Source: Amycolatopsis sp. DSM 110486
GTDB lineage: Bacteria > Actinomycetota > Actinomycetes > Mycobacteriales > Pseudonocardiaceae
DNA: 64,000 nucleotides
NCBI RefSeq assembly: GCF_019468465.1
Contig: NZ_CP080519.1
Coordinates: 6,193,001 to 6,257,000, forward strand
Direction: 5' to 3'
In this document: piece by piece, positions 25,624-32,903 of the stretch
Layout of the letters: every line of letters begins with the position of its first letter
How positions within the stretch are numbered: position 1 is the first letter of the stretch
The notes under the pieces: model-generated
Told to the model about the DNA's origin: nothing
Seen by the model: only the letters and a program-made list of their open reading frames with translations
The model's database searches: none
Position numbers and translations under genes: made by a program

Positions 25624-26748
25624 CTAAGCGAACGGGCCGCCTGAGCCGAACACCAGGTGCGCGAAGCGTTCGCCGACGCGCCGGTGGGTCTCGGAGTCCG
25701 GGTGCAGGGCGTCGGGCAGGGGCAGCTCCGCGAAGTCCTGCTCGCCGTACAGGGTCAGGCCGTCGAGCAGGTGCAGGTTCGGGTCGTCGCCGCGCTGCGC
25801 GACGACCCGCGCGAGTTCTTCCCGGATGACCTTCAGCGTCAGCTTGCCCGGGCCGGGTTCGCCGGTCGCGCGGAAGCGGACCACGCCGTCGGCCTCGAAG
25901 ACCGGGGCGCCGGGGCCGGGGGTGTCCTCGTGGATCGGGCACAGCAGCGGTGAGACGACCAGCAGCGGTGTGGTGGGGTGGCCGGCGCGGATCGTGTCGA
26001 GGAACCCGTGCACGGCGGGGCCGAACGCGCGCAGCCGCATGAGGTCGGCGTTGACGACGTTGATGCCGAGCTTCACGCTCACGACGTCGGCCGGGGTGTC
26101 GCGCATGACCTGCGCGGTGAACGGATCCAGCAGCGCGCTGCCGCCGAAGCCCAGGTTGGTCAGCTCCACGCCCGCGTGCCTCGCGGCCACCGCCGGCCAC
26201 GTCGTGGTGGGGCTCGCCGCGCCCGACCCCTGGCTGATGGAGCTGCCGTGGTGCAGCCACCGCAGCCGGCCGTCGGGGTTCGCCGCGCTGGCCGGCGCAT
26301 CGGTCCGCAGCTCGACGAGCGTGGTGAGCTCGTTGTGCGGCAACCAGATCTCGACGTCCTTGGTCCGCGCGGGCAGGCCGGCGAACCACACCGTGCCCGG
26401 CTCGCCGCGCCGCACCTCGGTGCCGCCGGTCGTCATGTCGACGAGGAGCTCGTCCCCGCCGCCCACCGTCCCCGCGCCGGCGGGAGCGCCGTCCACGAAC
26501 AGCTCGTACACCCCGTCGGGCCGCGCTGCCGCGCCGACGTAGGACACCTTGGTGCGCACCGCGTCCAGCTCCAAGACGGTCGCCGCGGTCCGGAACACCA
26601 GCCGCACCCCGGAGGGCTGCGCCTCCACCATGGCCAGCTGCGCGTCGCCGCGTGCCCTGGCCCACGCGGGCAACCGGTGCGGCACGAGGCCACGCTCGGT
26701 GCGCTCGAGTTCCAGGGCGCCGCGGACGACATCGGGCAAGTCGATCAT
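25624..26748 (-). CDS. SGNH/GDSL-family esterase
   Basis: A 374-aa hydrolase. The N-terminal 160 residues form a probable beta-sandwich domain. The catalytic SGNH domain follows, with the nucleophile serine in HGSSISQGSG, the block II glycine in LGFGGSAL, GIN in block III, and the catalytic DxxH in DALHPD. The layout resembles acyl- or carbohydrate-esterases with an accessory jelly-roll. No signal peptide is visible, so it is probably cytosolic. The ATG at 26748 has GAGG 9 nt upstream; the open frame runs on to 27612 but overlaps the neighbour. It lies 50 bp downstream of, and in line with, the AAA+ ATPase cluster, perhaps in the same operon. The substrate is unknown. Confidence 0.8.
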   Translation of the reverse strand: MIDLPDVVRGALELERTERGLVPHRLPAWARARGDAQLAMVEAQPSGVRLVFRTAATVLELDAVRTKVSYVGAAARPDGVYELFVDGAPAGAGTVGGGDELLVDMTTGGTEVRRGEPGTVWFAGLPARTKDVEIWLPHNELTTLVELRTDAPASAANPDGRLRWLHHGSSISQGSGAASPTTTWPAVAARHAGVELTNLGFGGSALLDPFTAQVMRDTPADVVSVKLGINVVNADLMRLRAFGPAVHGFLDTIRAGHPTTPLLVVSPLLCPIHEDTPGPGAPVFEADGVVRFRATGEPGPGKLTLKVIREELARVVAQRGDDPNLHLLDGLTLYGEQDFAELPLPDALHPDSETHRRVGERFAHLVFGSGGPFA

Positions 26749-26798
26749 GTGCACGAGCCTCAGTCTGACCGCCGCGGCCGCGGTGCGCACGGTGTTTT

Positions 26799-27644
26799 TC
26801 AGTGCTGGATCAACCCCAGCTCCCCGAACAGCCCCTTCGCCCAGTCCAGCGCCGTCGGCAGGTCGTCCCACTGGCGGTCCTGCTCGGTGAGGTACGGGAA
26901 CACGTACGGATCCGTCACCTCGGCCGGCAGGTCGTCCGGCCGGCAGTCGCAGGCGATGCCGAAGTTGTGGTCGTTGACGGTCTGCGCGACCGCCGCCGGT
27001 TGCGCGTCCCAGACGCCGAGCCAGAGGCGGCGCAGCATCGCGGGGTGGGCGACGCCGAAGATCAGGCGGCCGACGTCGAGAGGTTCTCCGGCCGAGATCA
27101 CCCGGGCGACCGCGTGCGTGCGCAGCTTCTCGCGGGCAATGGTGAACATTCCGGTGAAACCGGACCAGACCTCGACACTGTGGCCCGCGTCGATGATCGC
27201 CGCGCACAGGGTCACCAGCGCCAGGCCGCGGTTGATGATCACGTCGTGGGCGATGCGGTTGGAGTAGGCGGCCGGGATGAGGAAGGTGACGACCTTGCCG
27301 CGGCGGGAGATCTGGCGGGGGACGGCGTCGACCATGCACTCGGGCACCCCGGAGAGGTAGGCGCCGATGTCGACCTCGCTGCCGGTGACGTCCCACGACG
27401 GTTGCAGCTCGGTCACCTGGTGGCCGAGGCCCGCGCCGGCACGGAGCTCGTCGACGGTGATGCCGGCTTCCTCCAGGGCGACCGGCCAGCCGTCGACGGC
27501 CAGCCGCAGAGCCTCCTCCCACGTCGCGCCCGGCCAGTCGGTGCCGGTCTCCCGGCTGCCCGGCGCGTCGATCGTGGGCGGTGCGGTCGCGCTCTCGACG
27601 AACTCGTGCCACGACAGCATCGGGGGCAGGTGGCTCGGCAGCAC
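26799..27644 (-). CDS. Partner protein of a MoxR-like ATPase, unknown family
   Basis: A 281-aa protein that I do not recognise. The central part alternates hydrophobic strands and helices: KVVTFLIPAAYSN, then a helix INRGLALVTLCAAIIDAGH, then SVEVWSG. This pattern recalls the first half of a von Willebrand A (VWA) fold, but the metal-binding DxSxS motif is absent. The gene starts 4 bp after the ATPase stop, so the two are almost certainly co-translated. MoxR ATPases usually pair with VWA proteins, hence the proposal of a degenerate VWA partner, which is inference. The GTG start at 27644 lacks a Shine-Dalgarno sequence; an ATG at 27620 is possible. Confidence 0.7.
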   Translation of the reverse strand: MLPSHLPPMLSWHEFVESATAPPTIDAPGSRETGTDWPGATWEEALRLAVDGWPVALEEAGITVDELRAGAGLGHQVTELQPSWDVTGSEVDIGAYLSGVPECMVDAVPRQISRRGKVVTFLIPAAYSNRIAHDVIINRGLALVTLCAAIIDAGHSVEVWSGFTGMFTIAREKLRTHAVARVISAGEPLDVGRLIFGVAHPAMLRRLWLGVWDAQPAAVAQTVNDHNFGIACDCRPDDLPAEVTDPYVFPYLTEQDRQWDDLPTALDWAKGLFGELGLIQH

Positions 27645-27648
27645 GGCG

Positions 27649-29151
27649 TCAGTCCAGCCCGAGCGCCGCGCGGTGGGCGTCGGACAGCCCGCGGATCACG
27701 CGCCACTGCATGACCTGTTCCACGGTGGCGCCGGCTTCCAGCAGCTTCGCGCCGTCGATGCTGGCGCGCGGCGAGAGGATCACCGGGAGCTTCTTGGCCA
27801 GCGCGGTCGCGCGCAGCTCGCGGATCGACGCCACCAGCTCCTCCACCTCGTCCGGGTGCGAAGGCGCGTGCCGCAGCGCGATCCGTTCCTCCAGCCCTTC
27901 GTCGATGGGCACGTCGAGGACCACGAACCGGTCCAGCGTGGCCGAATCGAGCGTCTGGCGGCCGACGTACTGGCGGTCGCCGCCGGTGCCGTAGGTGTTG
28001 CCGGTGGCCACGAGCCGGAAGTCGGCGTGCGCGGTGACCATGCGGTCGGCGAAGGCGCACACGCCCAGCGCGAGCGCCTGGTTGAGCTCGGCCAGCAGGC
28101 CGGGGTGGCCGTTGTCGAGCTCGTCGAGCAGCATCACGCCACCGTGCTCGAACGCACGGCGGAACGGTGTGTCGTGGTAGTGGCCGTTGGCGTCGTAATA
28201 GCCGAACACCTTGCTCATCGGGGTGGTCGGGCCCAGCGAAAGCGCCTGCAACTGCAGGCCCAGCGCCTGCGCCGCGTGCTTGGCCAGCATGGACTTGCCG
28301 GTGCCCGCAGGACCGACGAGCAGCACGTGGCAGCGCGCGTGCAGCGCGACCAGCACCTCCGGCAGCACGGAGTGGGTGTCCTCGGCCAGCTCGATCGGCT
28401 TGCCCTGGGGCAGCACCACCGACACCACGGTCGGCGAATACCGGGCGAGCTCCTTCTCGGCCGCCGCCTGCACGGCCGAGCGGACGCGGGCAAGGGCCAC
28501 GGCCGACACGCGCTCGACGAGGTCGGGTTTGGCCTGCCGCGCCACCTCGGCCACGGCCTTCTCGATCGTGCCGGACAGCGCGGCCGTCGCTTCGTGCAGC
28601 AGGTGCTCGCGGGCCTCGCCGAGATCGGGCGTGGCTTTCGCGATGGCCTCGCGGGCGAGGTCCGGCAGCACCGTGCGCCGGAGCTGATCGGCGAGCGTGG
28701 TCCGCAGCTCGGCGGTGGCCTGCGCCACGGCTTCGCCCACGGTGTGGGCGGTCTGCTCGCGCAGGGCTTCGGCTACCTCCGGTGTGGCTGCGGACACCAG
28801 CTTCGCGCGGATGGACTCGACGTCGGGCGTCGCTGCCTGCACCGCGCGCTCGGCCAGCTCCGGGAGCAGCCGCGCCGACGTGGTCTCCACCGCTTCGGCC
28901 GCCGATGCGCGCAGCGTGTCCCGCAGCGCGAGCTCCACCGACGCCTGGGCCTCGGCCAGGTCCGGCGTCGCGTCGGCGACCGCGGCCCGCGCGAGCGGCG
29001 GCAGCAGTCCCTCGGCGTGACGGCGGATCGTCTCGGGCAGACGCGCGTGCACCTCGCGGTCGATGCCCCAGTACATCGCGGCCTGGGTGAACATCGACCG
29101 CGCCACGGCCTCGGAGATCTGGGCGATCTCGGCTTTCTGGCTGTCCCGCAC
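27649..29151 (-). CDS. MoxR-like AAA+ ATPase with repeated N-terminal domain
   Basis: A 500-aa protein. The AAA+ module at about 255-480 has Walker A GPAGTGKS (280-287), Walker B VMLLDELDN (339-347), sensor 1 ATGNTYG (382-388) and a candidate arginine finger in DRF (Arg408). The first 240 residues are all-helical and contain three copies of a 20-residue module LLPxLAxxAvxxATPDLxEA, at 49-68, 95-114 and 161-180, plus partial copies at 121-130 and 206-215. MoxR ATPases remodel or activate partner complexes. The repeat could drive oligomerisation or bind a client. The GTG start has GGAG upstream. Confidence 0.85.
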   Translation of the reverse strand: MRDSQKAEIAQISEAVARSMFTQAAMYWGIDREVHARLPETIRRHAEGLLPPLARAAVADATPDLAEAQASVELALRDTLRASAAEAVETTSARLLPELAERAVQAATPDVESIRAKLVSAATPEVAEALREQTAHTVGEAVAQATAELRTTLADQLRRTVLPDLAREAIAKATPDLGEAREHLLHEATAALSGTIEKAVAEVARQAKPDLVERVSAVALARVRSAVQAAAEKELARYSPTVVSVVLPQGKPIELAEDTHSVLPEVLVALHARCHVLLVGPAGTGKSMLAKHAAQALGLQLQALSLGPTTPMSKVFGYYDANGHYHDTPFRRAFEHGGVMLLDELDNGHPGLLAELNQALALGVCAFADRMVTAHADFRLVATGNTYGTGGDRQYVGRQTLDSATLDRFVVLDVPIDEGLEERIALRHAPSHPDEVEELVASIRELRATALAKKLPVILSPRASIDGAKLLEAGATVEQVMQWRVIRGLSDAHRAALGLD

Positions 29152-29226
29152 TGCCTCTCCCCGCTTTCCGCGTTGCTCTGCGAAGACGGTAAGAGCCCTG
29201 CGGCGGGAGGGGTCCCGGACGGCCGT

Positions 29227-29709
29227 TCAGCCGTCCCAGACCGCGGCGCCCTGGCGCACCACGGTGACCGGCGCCGCGGTGTGAACCGGCCACAGGTCCA
29301 CGACGTAGCGGAAGTGCTCGCCGTACTCGTGCTCGTTCCACGTCACGGCCGGCGGGCCACTCTCCACATAGGACACTCGCACGCGGTAGCGGCCGGGCGC
29401 GAGCTCCAGCACGCGCTCCTGACCCGGGTAGTCGGCCGGACCGGCGAGCGTCACGTTCCCGCCCGCCACGGCGAGGTCGGCCTCGACCACGTGCTCGGCG
29501 TCGGCGAGCACAGCCGGCGGGCCGGGGTGCACGGCGACGTCCACCTCGACCAGGTCGGAGCGCGCGGTCGCGACCGCGAGCGACGACGGCTCCACCGCGA
29601 TCCGGTGCGAGTTCACCGCCTCGTCGGACCACCCACCGTCGCCGGGGACCCAGGCGGTGTTGTCCCGCAACGAGAACTGACGCTGATCGGCATGGACCAC
29701 GAGACGCAC
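29227..29709 (-). CDS. Hypothetical protein, beta-rich, ComJ-like?
   Basis: A 160-aa protein without signal peptide or membrane segment, predicted to be mostly beta-strand. The N-terminus (QFSLRD...PGDGGWSDEAV) and the LELAPGRYRVRVSY segment faintly resemble the ComJ/immunity-type fold, but I cannot confirm this. It starts with GTG at 29709. A TACCGT hexamer lies 8 nt upstream, so it may be leaderless and head the minus-strand cluster with the ATPase 75 bp downstream. Function unknown. Confidence 0.6.
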   Translation of the reverse strand: MRLVVHADQRQFSLRDNTAWVPGDGGWSDEAVNSHRIAVEPSSLAVATARSDLVEVDVAVHPGPPAVLADAEHVVEADLAVAGGNVTLAGPADYPGQERVLELAPGRYRVRVSYVESGPPAVTWNEHEYGEHFRYVVDLWPVHTAAPVTVVRQGAAVWDG

Positions 29710-29767
29710 GAGACCCCACGGTAGACCCTGGACAGGGGGTCACCCGAAATGGTAGCGACGCGCGGTT

Positions 29768-29773
29768 TAGCGT
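29768..29773 (+). promoter_or_regulatory. -10 element TAGCGT, probable leaderless aminotransferase gene
   Basis: TAGCGT ends 7 nt before the ATG at 29781 and no Shine-Dalgarno sequence is present. Confidence 0.4.
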
Positions 29774-29780
29774 TGAGCCC

Positions 29781-31025
29781 ATGACCACTGCTCCCGTCGA
29801 CGTCGACACCGCCCGTCGCGACTACGCGGCGCTCGTCGAGCGCGGCCTCTCCCTGGACATCACCCGCGGCAAGCCGTCCCCCCGGCAGCTCGACCTCTCC
29901 GCGGACCTGCTCACGCTGCCCAACGGCGAGTACAAGGCCGAAGACGGCACCGACACGCGCAACTACGGCGGCCTCAAGGGCCTGACCGAGCTGCGCCGGA
30001 TCTTCGCCGGCGCCCTGCAGGTCCCTGTCGACCAGCTGCTCGCGGCCGGCAACTCGAGCCTCGAGCTCATGCACGACACCGTGGTGCAGGCGCTGCTGAG
30101 CACCCTGCCGGGCGGTGAGCGCCGCTGGGCCGACGAGCCGCGCATCGCGATGCTGTGCCCGGTGCCCGGCTACGACCGCCACTTCGCGCTCGCCGAGCGC
30201 TTCGGCATCGAGCTGATCCAGGTCCCGATGACCGACGACGGCCCGGACATGGACGTGGTCGAGCGCCTCGTGGCCGAGGACGCCGGCATCAAGGGCATCT
30301 GGTGCGTGCCCAAGTACTCGAACCCGACCGGCGTCACCTTCTCCGACGAGGTCGCCCGCCGCCTGGCCGCGATGCCCACGGCCGCGCCGGACTTCCGCAT
30401 CTTCTGGGACAACGCCTACGCCGTGCACCACCTCACGGACAACGAGGTCGAGGTCGCCGACGTCCTGGCGCTGTGCGCCGAGGCCGGCAACGCCGACCGC
30501 GCGTTCGTGTTCGGCTCCACCTCGAAGATCACGCTCGCCGGCGCCGGCGTCGGGTTCTTCGGCTCGTCGCCGGCCAACATCGCATGGTGGTCCGGTGTGC
30601 TCGCCAAGCGCACGATCGGCCCGGACAAGGTCAACCAGCTGCGCCACGCGATGTTCCTCAAGGACGCCGAGGGCGTGCGCGCCCACATGCGCAAGCACGC
30701 GGAGATCATCGCTCCGAAGTTCGCGGCCGTCGACCGCATCCTCACCGAGGAGCTCAGTGACTCGGGGTTGGGCACCTGGACCAAGCCGACCGGCGGGTAC
30801 TTCATCTCGCTGACCGTGCCCGAGGGCACCGCCAAGGAGATCGTGCGCCTGGCCAAGGAGGCCGGCGTCGCGCTGACCCCGGCCGGGGCTACGCACCCGT
30901 ACGGCGACGACCCGAAGGACGCGACGATCCGCATCGCGCCGACCTTCCCGGTGCTCGAAGAGGTCGAAGAGGCCGTGCGCGCGCTCGTCGTGTGCTTGCG
31001 CCTCGCTGTCGCCCAGACCGCGTGA
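29781..31025 (+). CDS. Aspartate aminotransferase (PLP, AspT/Rv3565-type)
   Basis: A 414-aa fold-type I aminotransferase interconverting aspartate/2-oxoglutarate and oxaloacetate/glutamate. It has NPTG (181-184), Asp210 and Tyr213 of WDNAYAVHH, and the PLP lysine Lys249 in STSKITLAGAG. It belongs to the branch found in Corynebacterium AspT and M. tuberculosis, distinct from E. coli AspC. The family keeps GGLKGL near residue 63 and a longer N-terminal arm. It is monocistronic, flanked by a leaderless promoter and a hairpin. Confidence 0.88.
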   Translation: MTTAPVDVDTARRDYAALVERGLSLDITRGKPSPRQLDLSADLLTLPNGEYKAEDGTDTRNYGGLKGLTELRRIFAGALQVPVDQLLAAGNSSLELMHDTVVQALLSTLPGGERRWADEPRIAMLCPVPGYDRHFALAERFGIELIQVPMTDDGPDMDVVERLVAEDAGIKGIWCVPKYSNPTGVTFSDEVARRLAAMPTAAPDFRIFWDNAYAVHHLTDNEVEVADVLALCAEAGNADRAFVFGSTSKITLAGAGVGFFGSSPANIAWWSGVLAKRTIGPDKVNQLRHAMFLKDAEGVRAHMRKHAEIIAPKFAAVDRILTEELSDSGLGTWTKPTGGYFISLTVPEGTAKEIVRLAKEAGVALTPAGATHPYGDDPKDATIRIAPTFPVLEEVEEAVRALVVCLRLAVAQTA

Positions 31026-31032
31026 GCCACCC

Positions 31033-31067
31033 GTGCCACCGCCGGCCGGTACGGTCGGCGGTGGCAC
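31033..31067 (+). terminator. Terminator hairpin after aminotransferase
   Basis: GTGCCACCGCCG (31033-31044) pairs perfectly with CGGCGGTGGCAC (31056-31067) around an 11-nt loop, 7 bp after the stop. Confidence 0.65.
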
Positions 31068-31091
31068 GGACACGGCTCGAGGGGGATTTCG

Positions 31092-32213
31092 ATGCGCGTT
31101 CTCATCGCCGGCGGTGGCGTCGCGGGCACGGTCACGGCGATGGCGCTGCAGCGCGCCGGTCACGAGCCCGTGGTCTTCGAGGCATATCCCTCCGGCGGAG
31201 CCGACGCCGGTGCGTTCCTCACGGTGATGCACAACGGCATGGACGCGCTGAAGGCGATCGACGCCGACGGCCCTGTGAACGAAGCGTCGTTCGCCACGCT
31301 CGGCGTCGAATTGGTCGGGCCGGACGGCACGACGTTGGGCACGCGCGAGTTCGACACCGGTGAGCTCGCCGGGCCGCGCACGCTCACCCGCGCCGCGTTC
31401 TACCGCGCGCTGCAGGAAGAAGCCGGCCGCCGCGGGATCACCGTGGAGCACGGCCGCCGCCTCGTCTCCGCTGAACCAGTCTCCGCCGAAACCGGTGCGT
31501 CCGGCGTGGTCGCCACGTTCGCCGACGGGTCCACCGCGACCGGCGACGTGCTCGTGGGCGCCGACGGCGTGCGCTCCGAGGCCCGCACCCTCATCGACCC
31601 GGACGCCGACCGCCCCCGCTTCACCGGTCTCACCGTGGTCTACGGCTACACCCGCGCCGAGGGCCTGCCTGCCGCACCCGGCATCTACCGCATGATCCGC
31701 GGCAGCCGCGCGGCCTTCGGCTTCACCACCGCGCCCGACGGCGCCACCTTCTGGTTCGCCCGCATCCCCGACACCGAACGCCCGCGCGACGAGATCGTCG
31801 CCGTCGCGCCGGCCGGCTGGCGCGAGTTCGCCCACGCGGCCTTCGACGGCGACCCGCTGCCGTGCGCCGGCATCGTGGCCGCGACCGGCGACGAGGTCTT
31901 CGGCGGCCACTCCTACGACGTGCCCACCACCCGTGTCTGGTCCACCGGCTCCATGGTGCTCGTCGGCGACGCGGCCCACGCGGCTTCGCCGGCCGCCGGG
32001 CAGGGCGCGTCGATGGCGCTCGAGGACAGCGTGGTGCTCGCGCTGTGCCTGCGCGACCTGCCGGACGCGCCTTCCGCGTTCGCCGCCTACGAGAAGCTGC
32101 GGCGCACCCGCGTGGAGAAACTCGTGGCGGCCAGCGCGGGCCAGGACGTCGGCGAGGAACGCGGGTGGCTGTACCACCACCACATCGACTGGAACGAGCG
32201 AATCACAGGCTGA
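31092..32213 (+). CDS. FAD-dependent monooxygenase (PHBH class)
   Basis: A 373-aa class A flavoprotein monooxygenase. It has the N-terminal FAD Rossmann motif IAGGGVAGTVTAMAL, the DG motif GADGVRSEAR and the second FAD motif GDAAHAASPAAGQGASMALED. These enzymes hydroxylate aromatic or unsaturated small molecules with NAD(P)H and oxygen. The substrate cannot be predicted. The ATG at 31092 follows GAGGGGGA. No pathway genes adjoin it, so it may be a stand-alone tailoring or detoxifying enzyme. Confidence 0.83.
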   Translation: MRVLIAGGGVAGTVTAMALQRAGHEPVVFEAYPSGGADAGAFLTVMHNGMDALKAIDADGPVNEASFATLGVELVGPDGTTLGTREFDTGELAGPRTLTRAAFYRALQEEAGRRGITVEHGRRLVSAEPVSAETGASGVVATFADGSTATGDVLVGADGVRSEARTLIDPDADRPRFTGLTVVYGYTRAEGLPAAPGIYRMIRGSRAAFGFTTAPDGATFWFARIPDTERPRDEIVAVAPAGWREFAHAAFDGDPLPCAGIVAATGDEVFGGHSYDVPTTRVWSTGSMVLVGDAAHAASPAAGQGASMALEDSVVLALCLRDLPDAPSAFAAYEKLRRTRVEKLVAASAGQDVGEERGWLYHHHIDWNERITG

Positions 32214-32241
32214 TTCGCGAGTGCGCGGCGCCGCCGGTCGA

Positions 32242-32247
32242 TACGAT
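32242..32247 (+). promoter_or_regulatory. -10 element TACGAT, probable leaderless YbjQ gene
   Basis: TACGAT ends 7 nt before the ATG at 32255 and no Shine-Dalgarno sequence is present. Confidence 0.4.
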
Positions 32248-32254
32248 CCGGCGC

Positions 32255-32707
32255 ATGACCCAACCCGCACCTCCCATGCAGTTCCCGATCATGCTGTCCA
32301 CGATGAACGATCTGCCCGGTTACCGCGTGGTTCGCGTGTTCGGCGAGGTTTTCGGCCTCACTGTGCGCAGCCGCAACATGTTCTCCAACATCGGCGCCGG
32401 CTTCAAATCCATGGCGGGCGGTGAGCTCAAGGGCCTGTCGAAGCTGCTGTCCGACTCCCGCTACGAGGCGCTGGGCCGCCTTTCGCAGGAAGCCATGGCG
32501 CACGGGGCCAACGCCGTGCTCGCGCTGCGCTTCGACTGCAACGAGATCGCCCAGACCGCCAGCGAGATCGCCGCCTACGGCACGGCCGTGTACGTGGTGC
32601 CCGACGGCGCGCCGCAGCAGCCCGGCCAGCAGCAGGCCCAGCACGCTCCGCAGCAGCCGCAGGGCCAGCCCCAGTACCAGCAGCAGCAGGGTTTCCCGCA
32701 GAGCTGA
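32255..32707 (+). CDS. YbjQ/UPF0145-type heavy-metal-binding-domain protein
   Basis: A 150-aa protein. Residues about 10-110 form the YbjQ (UPF0145) domain, a small pentamer-forming fold of unknown role. The conserved core is GEVFGLTVRSRN...GGELKGLSKLL...AHGANAVLALRFD...AYGTAV. The last 38 residues are a Gln/Pro-rich tail, unusual for the family and probably disordered. There is no signal peptide. The start is fixed by the -10 element. Confidence 0.83.
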   Translation: MTQPAPPMQFPIMLSTMNDLPGYRVVRVFGEVFGLTVRSRNMFSNIGAGFKSMAGGELKGLSKLLSDSRYEALGRLSQEAMAHGANAVLALRFDCNEIAQTASEIAAYGTAVYVVPDGAPQQPGQQQAQHAPQQPQGQPQYQQQQGFPQS

Positions 32708-32782
32708 CCCCCGAGCACCCCACTGCGGCGTTGGTTGCTTCAACGCACCGCGACGGTCTCGACCACTGACCAAGCCCCACCA

Positions 32783-32875
32783 GCGAGATCGCGCCGGCTT
32801 CCGGATTGTGCGGTGCGATCGGCCCCCGGCCGATCCGACCGCACAATCCGGAAGCCGGCTCAAAGGCGATCTCGC
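32783..32875. repeat. Very long hairpin / inverted repeat between convergent genes
   Basis: Positions 32793-32824 and 32828-32859 are reverse complements at 30 of 32 positions, with a 3-nt loop. The stem continues outward with a perfect 10-bp pair GCGAGATCGC (32783-32792) and GCGATCTCGC (32866-32875) after a 6-nt bulge. Total stem is 42 bp. It lies between the convergent YbjQ and fadD genes and may terminate both, but it is far longer than a usual terminator. It could be a member of a dispersed palindromic repeat family. Confidence 0.75.
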
Positions 32876-32877
32876 AC

Positions 32878-32896
32878 GCCCCGCCGGAGGCGGGGC
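32878..32896 (-). terminator. Terminator hairpin after fadD15
   Basis: GCCCCGCC (32878-32885) and GGCGGGGC (32889-32896) form a perfect 8-bp stem with a GGA loop, 7 bp past the fadD stop on the minus strand. Confidence 0.6.
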
Positions 32897-32903
32897 CAAA
32901 GAT

